DNA from: a gamma proteobacterium HdN1
GTDB lineage: Bacteria; Pseudomonadota; Gammaproteobacteria; Pseudomonadales; Ketobacteraceae
DNA length: 64,000 nucleotides
Assembly (NCBI GenBank): GCA_000198515.1
Contig: FP929140.1
Location: forward strand, 3,632,527-3,696,526
Direction: 5' to 3'
This document shows, one piece after another, positions 36,936 to 45,074 of this stretch. The translations under genes and the position numbers were made by a program. Position 1 is the first letter of the stretch. Each line of letters begins with the position of its first letter. The notes beneath the pieces are model-generated. The model saw only the letters and a program-made list of their open reading frames with translations, did not search any database and was not told the origin of the DNA.

Positions 36936-38516
36936 CTAACTCAACGTAATATTCCACGGCGTCAGCAGTTCGATCTCTTCTGCTTGGGTGGTGGGCAGTT
37001 GTTCGAGCAAGGCTTGTAGATATTGCTCAGGTCTCAGGCCGTTGGCTTTCGCGGTTTCTACGATACTGTAGAGTATGGCGCTTGCAGTGGCACCGGTGCG
37101 GGTGTTGGCGAACAGCCAGTTTTTGCGGCCGATCACAAAGGGTTTGATGGCGCGCTCCGCGCGGTTGTTGTCGATACTGGTCTCGCCGTAGCCCAAGTAG
37201 GCGGTGAGTTTGTTCCATTGGTTTAAGCTGTAGTGCACGGCAAGGCCGATGGCGGTTTTGGGCGGCACCTCGAAAGCGGTTTTCTCCAGATACTCTTTGA
37301 TTTGCTGGAGGATCGGTGCGGATTGTTGCTGGCGAATTGCGAGGCGTTCTTCGATGGTTTTTTCTGGGAGTGATTTCTCAATTGCATAGAGCTTTTGGAT
37401 CAAGCTGAGCGCCACATCTGCACGCCCTGTTTTGCCTTTGGGTTGCACGTCTTTGGCTTCTTTGAATTTACGTCGCGCGTGTGCCCAGCAGCCAATTAAC
37501 GTGGCGTGGGTTTGCTGGTACGCTTGATAGCCATCGACTTGCAGAAGGCCGCTGTAGCCCTGCAAAAAGTCGGTGATATAGCGGCCCGCTCGGCCGTCTC
37601 GATAATCGTACAGCACAATCGGTGGCGCGCCACCAGGCAAAGGCGTTTCCATTCCACATCCGTACACCCACATGGCGCATTGAGCATTGTCGGTCTCAAT
37701 GACTTTTATGCGGGTATCGTCCGACCAGATCGCCGGCTGTTCAAGCAGCCTTCGGTGAAAGTATTTGTAAAGCGGTCGGAGCTGTTCGCTTACTTTAATG
37801 AGCCATCGACTCATGGTTTGACGGTTAATTTCAATCCCAAAGCTCTTAAACAGGGCTTCCTGGCGATAAAGCGGCAAACCATAAACAAACTTGGCGCAAA
37901 TGATTTGTGTAAGCAGACTGGCAGACGCGATGCTTTTGGGTAAAACGCTGGCTGGTACTGGCGCGATTTTGATCTCCGTACGAATGGCTTGCTGTTCACA
38001 CTGCCGGCAGCTGTATTTGGGACGGATGTGACGTAGCACTTTCACGTGTGCGGGAATAAATTCGAGCTTTTCGCTGACTTCTTCGCCCATGCGGTGCAGA
38101 TCATGGCCACAGCAGCCGCAAACTTTGTCTTTATCGGCCAGATCGTGCAGCACATCTTCGCGGGGAAGCTCAGGGGCAATGCGCGGTGCACGAGCTTTTT
38201 TACGGGTGTAGGTGATGGTTTCCTTTTCTGCGTCGGCTTCCGCAATTTCTTCGACGGTGGGCTCCAGCGTTTGCTCAATCTCGTTAAAGAGATCCACCTG
38301 CCCATCGTACGCTTCGCTTTTGGAAGCAAAGCGGCTTCTTAAAGCCAGCTGCCACTTCTCCCATGTTTCGTAGTACAGTTTTTCGAAGCGTTTCGCTTCT
38401 GCAGCTTCCTTTGCGGCTTCTTTTTGCAAGGCGGAATTTTTATTCTGCAACGCCAAAACCAACGCCTTTAGGCGTTCAACATCGTCTGGAAGTGTGGTGT
38501 TTTCAGTGGTTTTCAT
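36936..38516 (-). CDS. tnpC: IS66 transposase TnpC
   Basis: Intact 526-residue DDE transposase, the same as the copy at 30566, including the zinc finger and the SIDNNRAERAIKPF motif. Confidence 0.95.
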   Translation of the reverse strand: MKTTENTTLPDDVERLKALVLALQNKNSALQKEAAKEAAEAKRFEKLYYETWEKWQLALRSRFASKSEAYDGQVDLFNEIEQTLEPTVEEIAEADAEKETITYTRKKARAPRIAPELPREDVLHDLADKDKVCGCCGHDLHRMGEEVSEKLEFIPAHVKVLRHIRPKYSCRQCEQQAIRTEIKIAPVPASVLPKSIASASLLTQIICAKFVYGLPLYRQEALFKSFGIEINRQTMSRWLIKVSEQLRPLYKYFHRRLLEQPAIWSDDTRIKVIETDNAQCAMWVYGCGMETPLPGGAPPIVLYDYRDGRAGRYITDFLQGYSGLLQVDGYQAYQQTHATLIGCWAHARRKFKEAKDVQPKGKTGRADVALSLIQKLYAIEKSLPEKTIEERLAIRQQQSAPILQQIKEYLEKTAFEVPPKTAIGLAVHYSLNQWNKLTAYLGYGETSIDNNRAERAIKPFVIGRKNWLFANTRTGATASAILYSIVETAKANGLRPEQYLQALLEQLPTTQAEEIELLTPWNITLS

Positions 38517-38583
38517 AGGTGGAAATTATAACAGGTTCCACACGGCAATTCACTGAATTTACAGCATTTTATGTGTGTTTTGA

Positions 38584-38940
38584 CTACCAAATTGCCCGGC
38601 AATTTACGGCTTGATGGCCCTTTATTTTTTCAATATCGAATCCTTCTAGCAACCACTGCCACTGGCGTTCACTGAGTTCGATTGACGATCCAGAAAAGCG
38701 CTTAGGCCACACAAACCTGTCCTTCTCCAAGCGCTTATACCACAAGCAGAATCCCGTTTGGTCCCAGTACAACACTTTGAGTTTGTCGCGTTGCTTGTTG
38801 CAAAATACGAAGAGCGCACCACTCAGGCTCGACATCGCCATTTGCTCATCAACGATCACCGAAAGTCCGTTGATGCTTTTTCTGAAATCAACGGGATGCC
38901 TGTGCAGATAGATGGCGGAGGGATCCACAAACATTTTCAT
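38584..38940 (-). CDS. tnpB: IS66 TnpB (Orf2-type accessory protein)
   Basis: Same 118-residue protein as in copy 1, with DFRKSINGLSVIV and VLYWDQTGFCLWYKR. The start overlaps the tnpA stop. Confidence 0.93.
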   Translation of the reverse strand: MKMFVDPSAIYLHRHPVDFRKSINGLSVIVDEQMAMSSLSGALFVFCNKQRDKLKVLYWDQTGFCLWYKRLEKDRFVWPKRFSGSSIELSERQWQWLLEGFDIEKIKGHQAVNCRAIW

Positions 38941-39245
38941 TCGGCCAGCGCCTTTACGAACGATGCTAACCACTCCGGTTTCACCGACATTGGAAGCCCT
39001 AGTTCCGTGTTGCGGTACCGCACCCAAAAATCCTGAGAAGTAGCTTGAGGTGTTTTTTGCGTCGCCCTGATAAAGGGTGCGGTGTTTGGCGTGTCTTGGC
39101 TTGCTCTGGACGCTCGGTATTTTATGGAAAAATAGGCGGGGTTGACGCCGACCGTTTTTGCAAAGTTGCTCTGGCTAGTACCGCTATTTTCAAAGGTGGC
39201 GAAGAGCTTCGCCCATTGCTCTGGGGTTCGATGAGTGCGTTTCAC
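38937..39245 (-). CDS. tnpA: IS66 TnpA (helix-turn-helix accessory protein)
   Basis: Same 102-residue HTH protein as in copy 1, first gene of the element. Confidence 0.9.
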   Translation of the reverse strand: MKRTHRTPEQWAKLFATFENSGTSQSNFAKTVGVNPAYFSIKYRASRASQDTPNTAPFIRATQKTPQATSQDFWVRYRNTELGLPMSVKPEWLASFVKALAE

Positions 39246-39808
39246 TAGCGGCTCCTGAAAGACGATATCAGATCAGAAGTCAGCTTACGGTAATGGGTAG
39301 AGGTTGGAAGGTGTGGTTGGGGTTACGTTTACCAAATATCCATGCAGAGAGCTGGCGTAGGACCTACGGACAAGTACTTACATGGCATTACCTCGAACAT
39401 GTAGCTCCGAGTGAGCGCGAGAGAATCTGGACGGAGAGGCTTTCAGAACCCAAGCCCGGTCAGTATGTACTCGTGGCACAAGTCGACGACGAGGTTATAG
39501 GCTTTGGGTGTGCGTTTTTAAACGGAATCAATGAGCTTGGGGCGTACCTAGATAATTTACACGTGGCGTTACCTCACCAGAGAGCGGGTGTCGGCAGGGC
39601 TCTCATACAGAAAATCGCACAGAAGTGCCAAGAGTCAGACCCGCATCGGGGTATGTGCCTGCTGGTGAATCAGGACAATGCTAATGCGCAGGCGTTTTAC
39701 CTTCGGATAGGAGCAACCAATACTCGAACAGATGTATGGAACGCGCCAGATGGTAGCGTCGTTCCAACCTACTGGTTCAGCTGGAATAATGTCGGAAGCT
39801 TGGCTCAT

Positions 39809-39889
39809 GGCTAACAAGGGTAAGCACCCGAGCCAGTTTTGCTCCGGCTTCGCCTCCACAAAACCGGCCGGGTGTTACCGGCGTTAAAT
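39809..39889 (+). repeat. attC of C13
   Basis: 1L GGCTAAC and 1R GTTAAAT, 81 bp, with arms GTAAGCACCCG/CGGGTGTTAC. Confidence 0.88.
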
Positions 39890-39893
39890 TGAT

Positions 39894-40340
39894 ATGGAAA
39901 TCGAGTACGCATATAGCTTTTCGGAAAATGTCTTTTATGCGGGCATAGGAATGTTGCGCTTTTACTTTTGGCTCATTCCCTTGGCATTCGTCTACAGCTA
40001 CCACAAGCGTAGAGGGTCTCTACTGAAGCTTTTCTGGGCTCTGTGTGCGGCCTCAGCGCTTTTATACTGGGAATATGACTCGCTTAACAGTAAGTTTGGG
40101 GCTATCGCATACGAAGAGAGCGGGGTAACTCTGGAGCAAAAAAGTGGGCAGTTAGTTTCATTAACTCCAGAAAAAATAAAACGTTTCTGGTCCATATCGA
40201 TAGGCCGGAGTGGCGGCTGGTCCTGCTATCTTTTGGTGAAAGCAGAAGGTCGTGATTATAAAAGCTTCATTGTTCGTAAGCGGCAACATTCCTGTGAGGA
40301 TGATGCGAGATTTCTAAATGCCTACTACGGCACGAGATAA
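39894..40340 (+). CDS. Cassette C14: membrane-anchored hypothetical protein
   Basis: The 148-residue protein has two hydrophobic helices in the first 60 residues (FYAGIGMLRFYFWLIPLAFVY and LFWALCAASALLYWEY) and a soluble C-terminal domain with two Cys (WSCYLLVKAEG, HSCEDD). Family unknown. The ATG at 39894 lies 10 bp into the cassette. Confidence 0.75.
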   Translation: MEIEYAYSFSENVFYAGIGMLRFYFWLIPLAFVYSYHKRRGSLLKLFWALCAASALLYWEYDSLNSKFGAIAYEESGVTLEQKSGQLVSLTPEKIKRFWSISIGRSGGWSCYLLVKAEGRDYKSFIVRKRQHSCEDDARFLNAYYGTR

Positions 40341-40441
40341 ATTTAACAAGTCGCTGTAGTACGCGGCCGATGGCCGCCGGACACCCTTTTCATTGCGGCT
40401 TCGCCTCCATTGCAAGGCCGCCGCTAAGCTCAGCGTTAGGC
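40341..40441 (+). repeat. attC of C14
   Basis: 1L ATTTAAC and 1R GTTAGGC, 101 bp, with arms GCGGCC/GGCCGC. Confidence 0.87.
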
Positions 40442-40452
40442 GGCCTTGTTGC

Positions 40453-40869
40453 TTATGAGCGAAACTCAAAAGGATTTAGCAGCGGAACCCCGAAGGATGA
40501 GAAGTCGGAAGTATTGCGGGTGACCACGGTGAGCCCGTTTGTAGTGGCAATAGACGCGATCATTGCGTCCTCGTACAGCGTGTCGGATTTTTTATGCATG
40601 AGCTTCGCCCAGCAGCGAAACGATGGGCCGTCCATGGCAAGTACGTTATACGCTTCAGCTACCTGATCCACCCAGCGCTCAATCTCGGCTGCTTTTTCTG
40701 GGTCTTGGTCGCGGGTCAATTCGATGCCCGCCTGTATCTCCCCGAGAGTCACCGTTGCAATGTGTAGGTGAGCGTCTTCCACAGAATTAAGCCAAGCCAG
40801 AACGCCACCGTGCGGTTTGGGTTTGCGCAACTCAGAAACAATGTTGGTGTCCAGCAAGTACATGCGCAT
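40453..40869 (-). CDS. Cassette C15: PIN-domain toxin (FitB/VapC-like)
   Basis: The 138-residue protein has the PIN pattern MYLLDTNIVSELRKPKPH, TLGEIQAGIEL, LYEDAMIASIA and VVTRNTSDFSSFGVPLLNPF, close to the FitB branch. It is a predicted Mg-dependent ribonuclease. The ATG at 40869 overlaps the antitoxin stop by one base (TGATG). Antisense to the array, like the C3 pair. Confidence 0.9.
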   Translation of the reverse strand: MRMYLLDTNIVSELRKPKPHGGVLAWLNSVEDAHLHIATVTLGEIQAGIELTRDQDPEKAAEIERWVDQVAEAYNVLAMDGPSFRCWAKLMHKKSDTLYEDAMIASIATTNGLTVVTRNTSDFSSFGVPLLNPFEFRS

Positions 40870-41126
40870 CACCGGAGGGCTAAGACTTGGCGGCGTTTGG
40901 CCTTGCCGCGTTCCGGCACCAGCGTGTCGGTTCGCGCGGTATCCGCCAGCAGCAGCTGCTTCAGAGAGGGTCGGGCGGAGGCCTGAAGGCGTCGCCATTC
41001 CTCAATGGGTACCAATACAGCGGCCTCGGTCCCCCGCCGAGTAACCACCTGTGGGCCGTTTGCGATGCAGGCATCAAGAAATTCGCTGAATCGAGCTTTT
41101 GCGTCCTGAACAGGCCAAGTGTGCAT
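40869..41126 (-). CDS. Cassette C15: Phd/YefM-type antitoxin
   Basis: The 85-residue protein starts MHTWPVQDAKARFSEFLDAC, then GPQVVTRRGTEAAVLVPIEEWRRL, a typical Phd/YefM N-terminal domain, with a C-terminal toxin-binding tail. The ATG at 41126 has a strong AGGAGG upstream. It should neutralise the PIN toxin and repress the pair. Confidence 0.9.
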   Translation of the reverse strand: MHTWPVQDAKARFSEFLDACIANGPQVVTRRGTEAAVLVPIEEWRRLQASARPSLKQLLLADTARTDTLVPERGKAKRRQVLALR

Positions 41127-41144
41127 TGCCAAACCTCCTGAAAC

Positions 41145-41162
41145 GACTAGGCGTATGACTAG
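41145..41162 (-). promoter_or_regulatory. Candidate operator of the C15 toxin-antitoxin pair
   Basis: The half-sites ACTAG and CTAGT flank a short spacer about 20-36 bp upstream of the antitoxin start, where autoregulatory sites normally lie. Confidence 0.4.
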
Positions 41163-41216
41163 TTTACAACGCTGGGCTAGGTGCGTCAATTGCGGCTGCG
41201 CAACCAGAATTAGTAC

Positions 41217-41333
41217 CTAGACAGCCCACGCGCTGCGCTGGCAAACTGGCAACAGCCTACAACTCGCACTATTCTCCAAGCATTTCATATCGTGCGGTGC
41301 GCAGTCCCAGTACTTGAGCACGCTTCGTGCCGC
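41217..41333 (+). repeat. Remnant of ORF-less family B in the tail of cassette C15
   Basis: The stretch CATTTCATATCGTGCGGTGC up to GTGCCGCTAAC resembles the 3' end of the family B cassettes C5 and C17 (CATTACATATCGTGCGGTACG...). It suggests the antitoxin module was fused to the end of such a cassette. Confidence 0.5.
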
Positions 41334-41401
41334 TAACAAGTCACAACACTTGCACGCAAGCGTGCGCGGACGTCGCTGCGCGCCGCCGGTGTGCTCTGCG
41401 T
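41331..41401 (+). repeat. attC of C15, host-like type, split by intron copy 3
   Basis: 1L CGCTAAC at 41331. The common 76-bp body follows. The 1R core is cut after GCGT at 41401 and resumes TATGC at 43247. Confidence 0.9.
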
Positions 41402-43246
41402 GTGTGCCAGGCATGGCAGTTAACTCGTCGGGTGAAAGTCCCGATACCAGGTATTCGCAGAGCCGAAGGTTAGCCAAAGGGCAAGGGCGTCATCGCGAGG
41501 TGAGGTCTAAAGGAAGCCCACGGCAAAATCGCGGGGCGATGAACAAAAACCGGATATGAGGTGTGACATGAGCGGGGCGTATGGGCACGTGACCATCAAG
41601 CCCTCCATCTGCAATTGGCTTGTGTTTTATAAATCCGGCGCCTACGCGAGGAACGTTAACTGTCTTACCCTGGGAGATCTGCTTTGTGTTAACGGACTAA
41701 CTGAGGGTGAAGAGATTCACTTGATCGCAAAGTAGAAGTCAGCAGAGAGAATAGTACCGGTGATTACTCGGTTAGTTGAAAAAAATAGCCGTGCATGTCT
41801 AAGGGAAGGCTCGAACGATGGTGAGGCGATGTGGGAAGGCGGGGTTTAGGTAAGGCATCCGAAATTGAAAAGGGATGAAACACAAACCGGAAAATTCATG
41901 ACATCAGACCTCAATTTATCTTTATCACTCTTGGAGCGCGCCCTAGAAAAGGAAAATCTTCAGCGCGCGTTCAACCAAGTGGTACGCAACAAAGGCGCTC
42001 CCGGAATAGACGGCATGCCCGTCGAAGATCTGGAAAGCCACTTGCGGCATCACTGGCCAACGCTCCGACAATCATTACTCGATGGAACCTACCAACCCAA
42101 ACCGGTAAAACGGGTTGAAATACCCAAAGGCGACGGCACTAAGCGCGCACTTGGAATTCCGACCGTGATCGACCGGTTTGTGCAGCAAATCATAGCGCAA
42201 GCACTTTCAGCGTTATGGGAGCCGCACTTCCACCCCAGCAGTTTTGGTTTTCGCCCAGCACGCTCGGCACAACAAGCGGTAAAATACGTGCAAACGTTAC
42301 AACGCGAGAAGTACGAGTGGGTCGTCGATCTCGATCTGAAAATCCTTCTTCGATGAAGTGAATCACGATCGTTTAATCGCGCGACTGAAAACCAGAGTTG
42401 AAGACAAAGTCCTGTTGCGATTGATCAACAAATTCCTGCATGCGGGAATTAATGCAAACGGGATATTGTTACGAAGTGAGAAAGGGGTGCCGCAAGGAGG
42501 CCCGCTCTCACCGATTCTGGCCAATATCGTACTGGACGAACTAGATTGGGAATTGGAACATAGAGGGCATAAATTCGCACGCTATGCTGATGACTGCAAT
42601 ATCATGGTCAAAAGCAAGGCGGCAGGCGAACGAGTAATGAAAAGTATCCGGCGCTTTCTTGAAACGACACTTCGGCTCAGGGTGAACGACCAGAAAAGCG
42701 CGGTGGATCGTCCGACAAAACGAAATTTCCTTGGATTTACATTTAGCGCGCACTCGCAACGCATTAAAGTGAGCGATAAGTCATTATCCAGACTTCGGGA
42801 TAAGGTGAGAGTGCTCACCCGACGGACGCGTGGGCACACATTTGAAACCATTATTGCAGAGCTGACCTTTTACCTGCTTGGTTGGAAAGCATACTTCGGC
42901 TTGGCTGAAGTATTGAGCCCGCTGCGCGATGTGGATAAATGGATACGAAGGAAATTACGGTGCTATCTGTGGAAGCAATGGGGTCAAAGTGGATATCGTA
43001 AACTCAGACGCCATGGCGTCAGCGTGGAACTGGCGTGGAATACCTCTAAGTCGGCCCACGGCCCGTGGCGCTTGAGCAACAGCCCCGCATTGACGCAGGC
43101 ACTACCGAGAAAGTACTTTAAAGGCATTGGGCTGCCGGAATTGGCAGGGGGATAAAATAAATCAACCAACGAACCGCCGTGGTACGTGATCCGTATGCCC
43201 GGTGGTGTGGGAGGGGTGGCGCTGCGAGGCGCCCCTCTATCCCGAT
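41402..43246 (+). mobile_element. Class C (attC-type) group II intron, copy 3
   Basis: 1845 bp, one base longer than the other copies because of an extra A inside the RT gene (42339-42342). Insertion point and orientation are as in the other copies. Confidence 0.93.
41898..43155 (+). pseudogene. Group II intron reverse transcriptase/maturase, copy 3 (frameshifted)
   Basis: A fourth A in the run encoding DLK (42339-42342) shifts the frame at about residue 148, right after the first catalytic aspartates, and stops it at 42354-42356. The remainder, including YADD and the maturase domain, is open from 42358. The ribozyme ends are intact, so this copy could still move or splice using protein from the other copies. 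Confidence 0.9.
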
Positions 43247-43266
43247 TATGCATCGGGGGTGAATAC

Positions 43267-43578
43267 GTGCCACTAGGAGAAATTGCGGGAGAAATGCTTG
43301 GCGGTATATTCCGTCTACTCGCGAGTTTCTTCGTCGACGTTGTGCTTGAGGTTCTTATAAAAGGTCTTGGCTATTTAATTTGCCGTCCTTTTTCTAAACG
43401 ACTCAATCCCGACGGTTTGGTGGCTTTAGCAGTGGGTGTTATTGGTTGGGCAGCAATTATCTGCGGCCTGTACTTTGGGGCAGCGTACATAGCCCAACAA
43501 TTCGACATTGACGCTTGTTTAGACCAGGGTGGCTCATATAACTATGCCAGTGAGCATTGCGACCCAAAAAATGCATAA
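43267..43578 (+). CDS. Cassette C16: small membrane protein
   Basis: The 103-residue protein from a GTG at 43267 has an N-terminal amphipathic helix (GEMLGGIFRLLASFFVDVVLEVL), one clear membrane helix (LVALAVGVIGWAAIICGLYFGAAYI) and a Cys-framed tail CLDQGGSYNYASEHCD of a type I have often seen in cassette proteins. A longer frame reaches back into the intron and is not needed. Function unknown. Confidence 0.7.
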   Translation: MPLGEIAGEMLGGIFRLLASFFVDVVLEVLIKGLGYLICRPFSKRLNPDGLVALAVGVIGWAAIICGLYFGAAYIAQQFDIDACLDQGGSYNYASEHCDPKNA

Positions 43579-43698
43579 CCAGGCGTTCAACGGGACAGTT
43601 TGCAGCGGGGCATTTTGCTGCGCAAAATTTTACTCCCCGCCGCAAACCACTACGCACGCTGCGCGTGCTCCGTTCTGCCCTTTAACTTGGCGTTAGGG
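43573..43698 (+). repeat. attC of C16
   Basis: 1L GCATAAC and 1R GTTAGGG, 126 bp, a long form with arms GTTTGCAGCGGGG/CCCCGCCGCAAAC. Confidence 0.87.
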
Positions 43699-44180
43699 CA
43701 AAAAGGCGGTGCGATTTTTTATTTCGAGCGTTGTTTTGCATTTGATTTTTGTGAACCGCCGTGATCTTTGTCAGTGCATGGTTTTTGGTTCGTTGGCGTT
43801 TGTTCAATCGTGGTTTTAGCAGGTGCAGAGTGGTGGTGTTTCTTATGTGCCATGGCCGCAAGGCGCAGTGCTCGTCACCCCTAACGCAAGCTTGGCTTGT
43901 CGTATTTGCTGTGCCTAAGTTTTGCATAGATTGGCGGGTGGTGCACACGTCAAGGTTACGGGTTTCGGGCGCTGCCTCGTGTAAATTCCTTGGCTTGCAT
44001 ATTTTGCAGACTGTGCAGGCAAACCTAGCTGCAATTTACAGACTGTGGTATTTTCTAAGCATTGCATATCGTGTGGTACGCAGCGGCAGTGCTTGTGCAG
44101 GCTTTGTACCGCTAACAAGTCACAACACTTTCACGCAAGCGTGCGTAGGCGTTGCTGCGCGCAGCCGGTGTATTCTGTCG
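43693..44180 (+). other. Cassette C17: ORF-less cassette, family B copy 2
   Basis: About 488 bp, homologous to C5. An open frame at 43761-44225 crosses the attC into the next cassette and has no ribosome site. Its protein resembles that of the C5 frame only partly. Confidence 0.7.
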
Positions 44181-44186
44181 TTATGC
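44110..44186 (+). repeat. attC of C17, diverged host-like type
   Basis: 1L CGCTAAC and 1R GTTATGC, 77 bp; several changes from the common type (CACTTTCACGC, GTGCGTAGGCGTTGC). Confidence 0.88.
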
Positions 44187-44238
44187 AACACGAAGTGCCG
44201 AATATGGATAGTAAGATTTCTTTAAAATGGAGACACAA

Positions 44239-44661
44239 GTGAAAAAATTAGTTCTTGCCATCGCTCTAATGCCGTTTCTCATCTCTTGCACTAAAGTCAA
44301 ACCATCTGATGAACAAGTAACCAGCCTGATTGTGGATAGGCTCAATGACGAGAGAAACGAAGCTGAAAAAACGTTCGTAGAGTTTGGAAACATTAAAAAG
44401 GAAAATGGGTATTTTGACAATAATATGTATGTTGCTGAAGTTACATATGATCGAACCTACACCCAAGGAATCAATGACATTTACAAGGAAATGGTGTCTG
44501 AGGCTGGGAGGAATAGAGATGCGCAACGAGGCGTTACTTTGATTGCGGCTCAGTTGTTAAAAAATTACGGCGAATTCAGCAAAGGCGATGTAATTAAATA
44601 CAGCGCGAAAGTAAGGTTTGTTGAGTCAGAAAAAGGTTGGATAATTGCAGAAAAAATGTGA
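44239..44661 (+). CDS. Cassette C18: hypothetical lipoprotein
   Basis: From the GTG at 44239, preceded by GGAG, the 140-residue product has a lipoprotein signal (KKLVLAIALMPFLISC). The mature part is charged and probably helical followed by a beta segment (VIKYSAKVRFVESEKGWIIAEKM). An in-frame ATG at 44227 overlaps the ribosome site. Family unknown. Confidence 0.78.
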   Translation: MKKLVLAIALMPFLISCTKVKPSDEQVTSLIVDRLNDERNEAEKTFVEFGNIKKENGYFDNNMYVAEVTYDRTYTQGINDIYKEMVSEAGRNRDAQRGVTLIAAQLLKNYGEFSKGDVIKYSAKVRFVESEKGWIIAEKM

Positions 44662-44664
44662 TAC

Positions 44665-44684
44665 GCATAAATGGGCTGTTAGGG
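44665..44684 (+). repeat. Deleted attC of C18
   Basis: Only the 1L half (GCATAA, matching the cassette's own TTATGC start) and the 1R core GTTAGGG remain, 7 bp apart. The whole stem-loop body is missing, so C18 and C19 are locked together. Confidence 0.65.
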
Positions 44685-45073
44685 CAAAAATGGCATCGCG
44701 CTATTAGCAGGCAAGGCAACGAGCGTTTCTTATCGCTCGGTCGTTTTTTCCAAGGTTTTTCAGTCCTTCTTTGCTGCCATTGAGGGGCATCAATTAGGCG
44801 CGAGGTTTTCGCTTTTAGTGCTCCATGCCAAAATAATTATTTCCATTTGTGCGGCAGCTTGTATCTTCCATTGGGCAGCTGTGGTACAAGCGTAAATTAG
44901 GCATTTGGTCAGGTGGGTTTTTGCATACGAAAGACCGGTTTTTTTGTTCTATAACTTGCTAAGTACAGTCGTCGGAGCAGGTGCTCAAAGCAAGCAAAGC
45001 TGCCCCTAACAAGTCACAACACTTGCACGCAAGCGTGCGCGGACGTCGCTACGCGCCGCCGGTGTGCTCTGCG
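44679..45073 (+). other. Cassette C19: ORF-less cassette, family A copy 3
   Basis: 395 bp. It contains the perfect CGAGCG...CGCTCG hairpin and the common 3' block. No gene. Confidence 0.85.
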
Positions 45074-45074
45074 T
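45004..45074 (+). repeat. attC of C19, host-like type, split by intron copy 4
   Basis: 1L CCCTAAC at 45004. The 1R core is cut after GCGT and resumes TAGGGC at 46919. Confidence 0.9.

Larger units (their letters stand above)
36901..39332 (-). mobile_element. IS66-family insertion sequence, copy 2 (inverted)
   Basis: The element is 2432 bp, the same as copy 1 but on the minus strand, with perfect 27-bp terminal repeats. It is flanked by the 8-bp target duplication CAAATATC (36893-36900 and 39333-39340). With copy 1 it forms a large inverted pair around cassettes C10-C12. Confidence 0.96.
36850..39814 (+). pseudogene. Cassette C13: GNAT acetyltransferase gene split by an IS66-family element
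   Basis: Codons 1-17 (36850-36900: MEIREATVEDALSIANI) continue at 39341 (HAESWRRTYGQVLT...) when the IS and one target duplication are removed, giving a 174-residue protein. It has the GNAT core: GCAFLNGINELGAYLDNLHV followed by the acetyl-CoA loop LPHQRAGVGRALIQ and NANAQAFYLRIGA. Such proteins acetylate small amines or peptides. Only the insertion breaks the gene. Confidence 0.9.
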
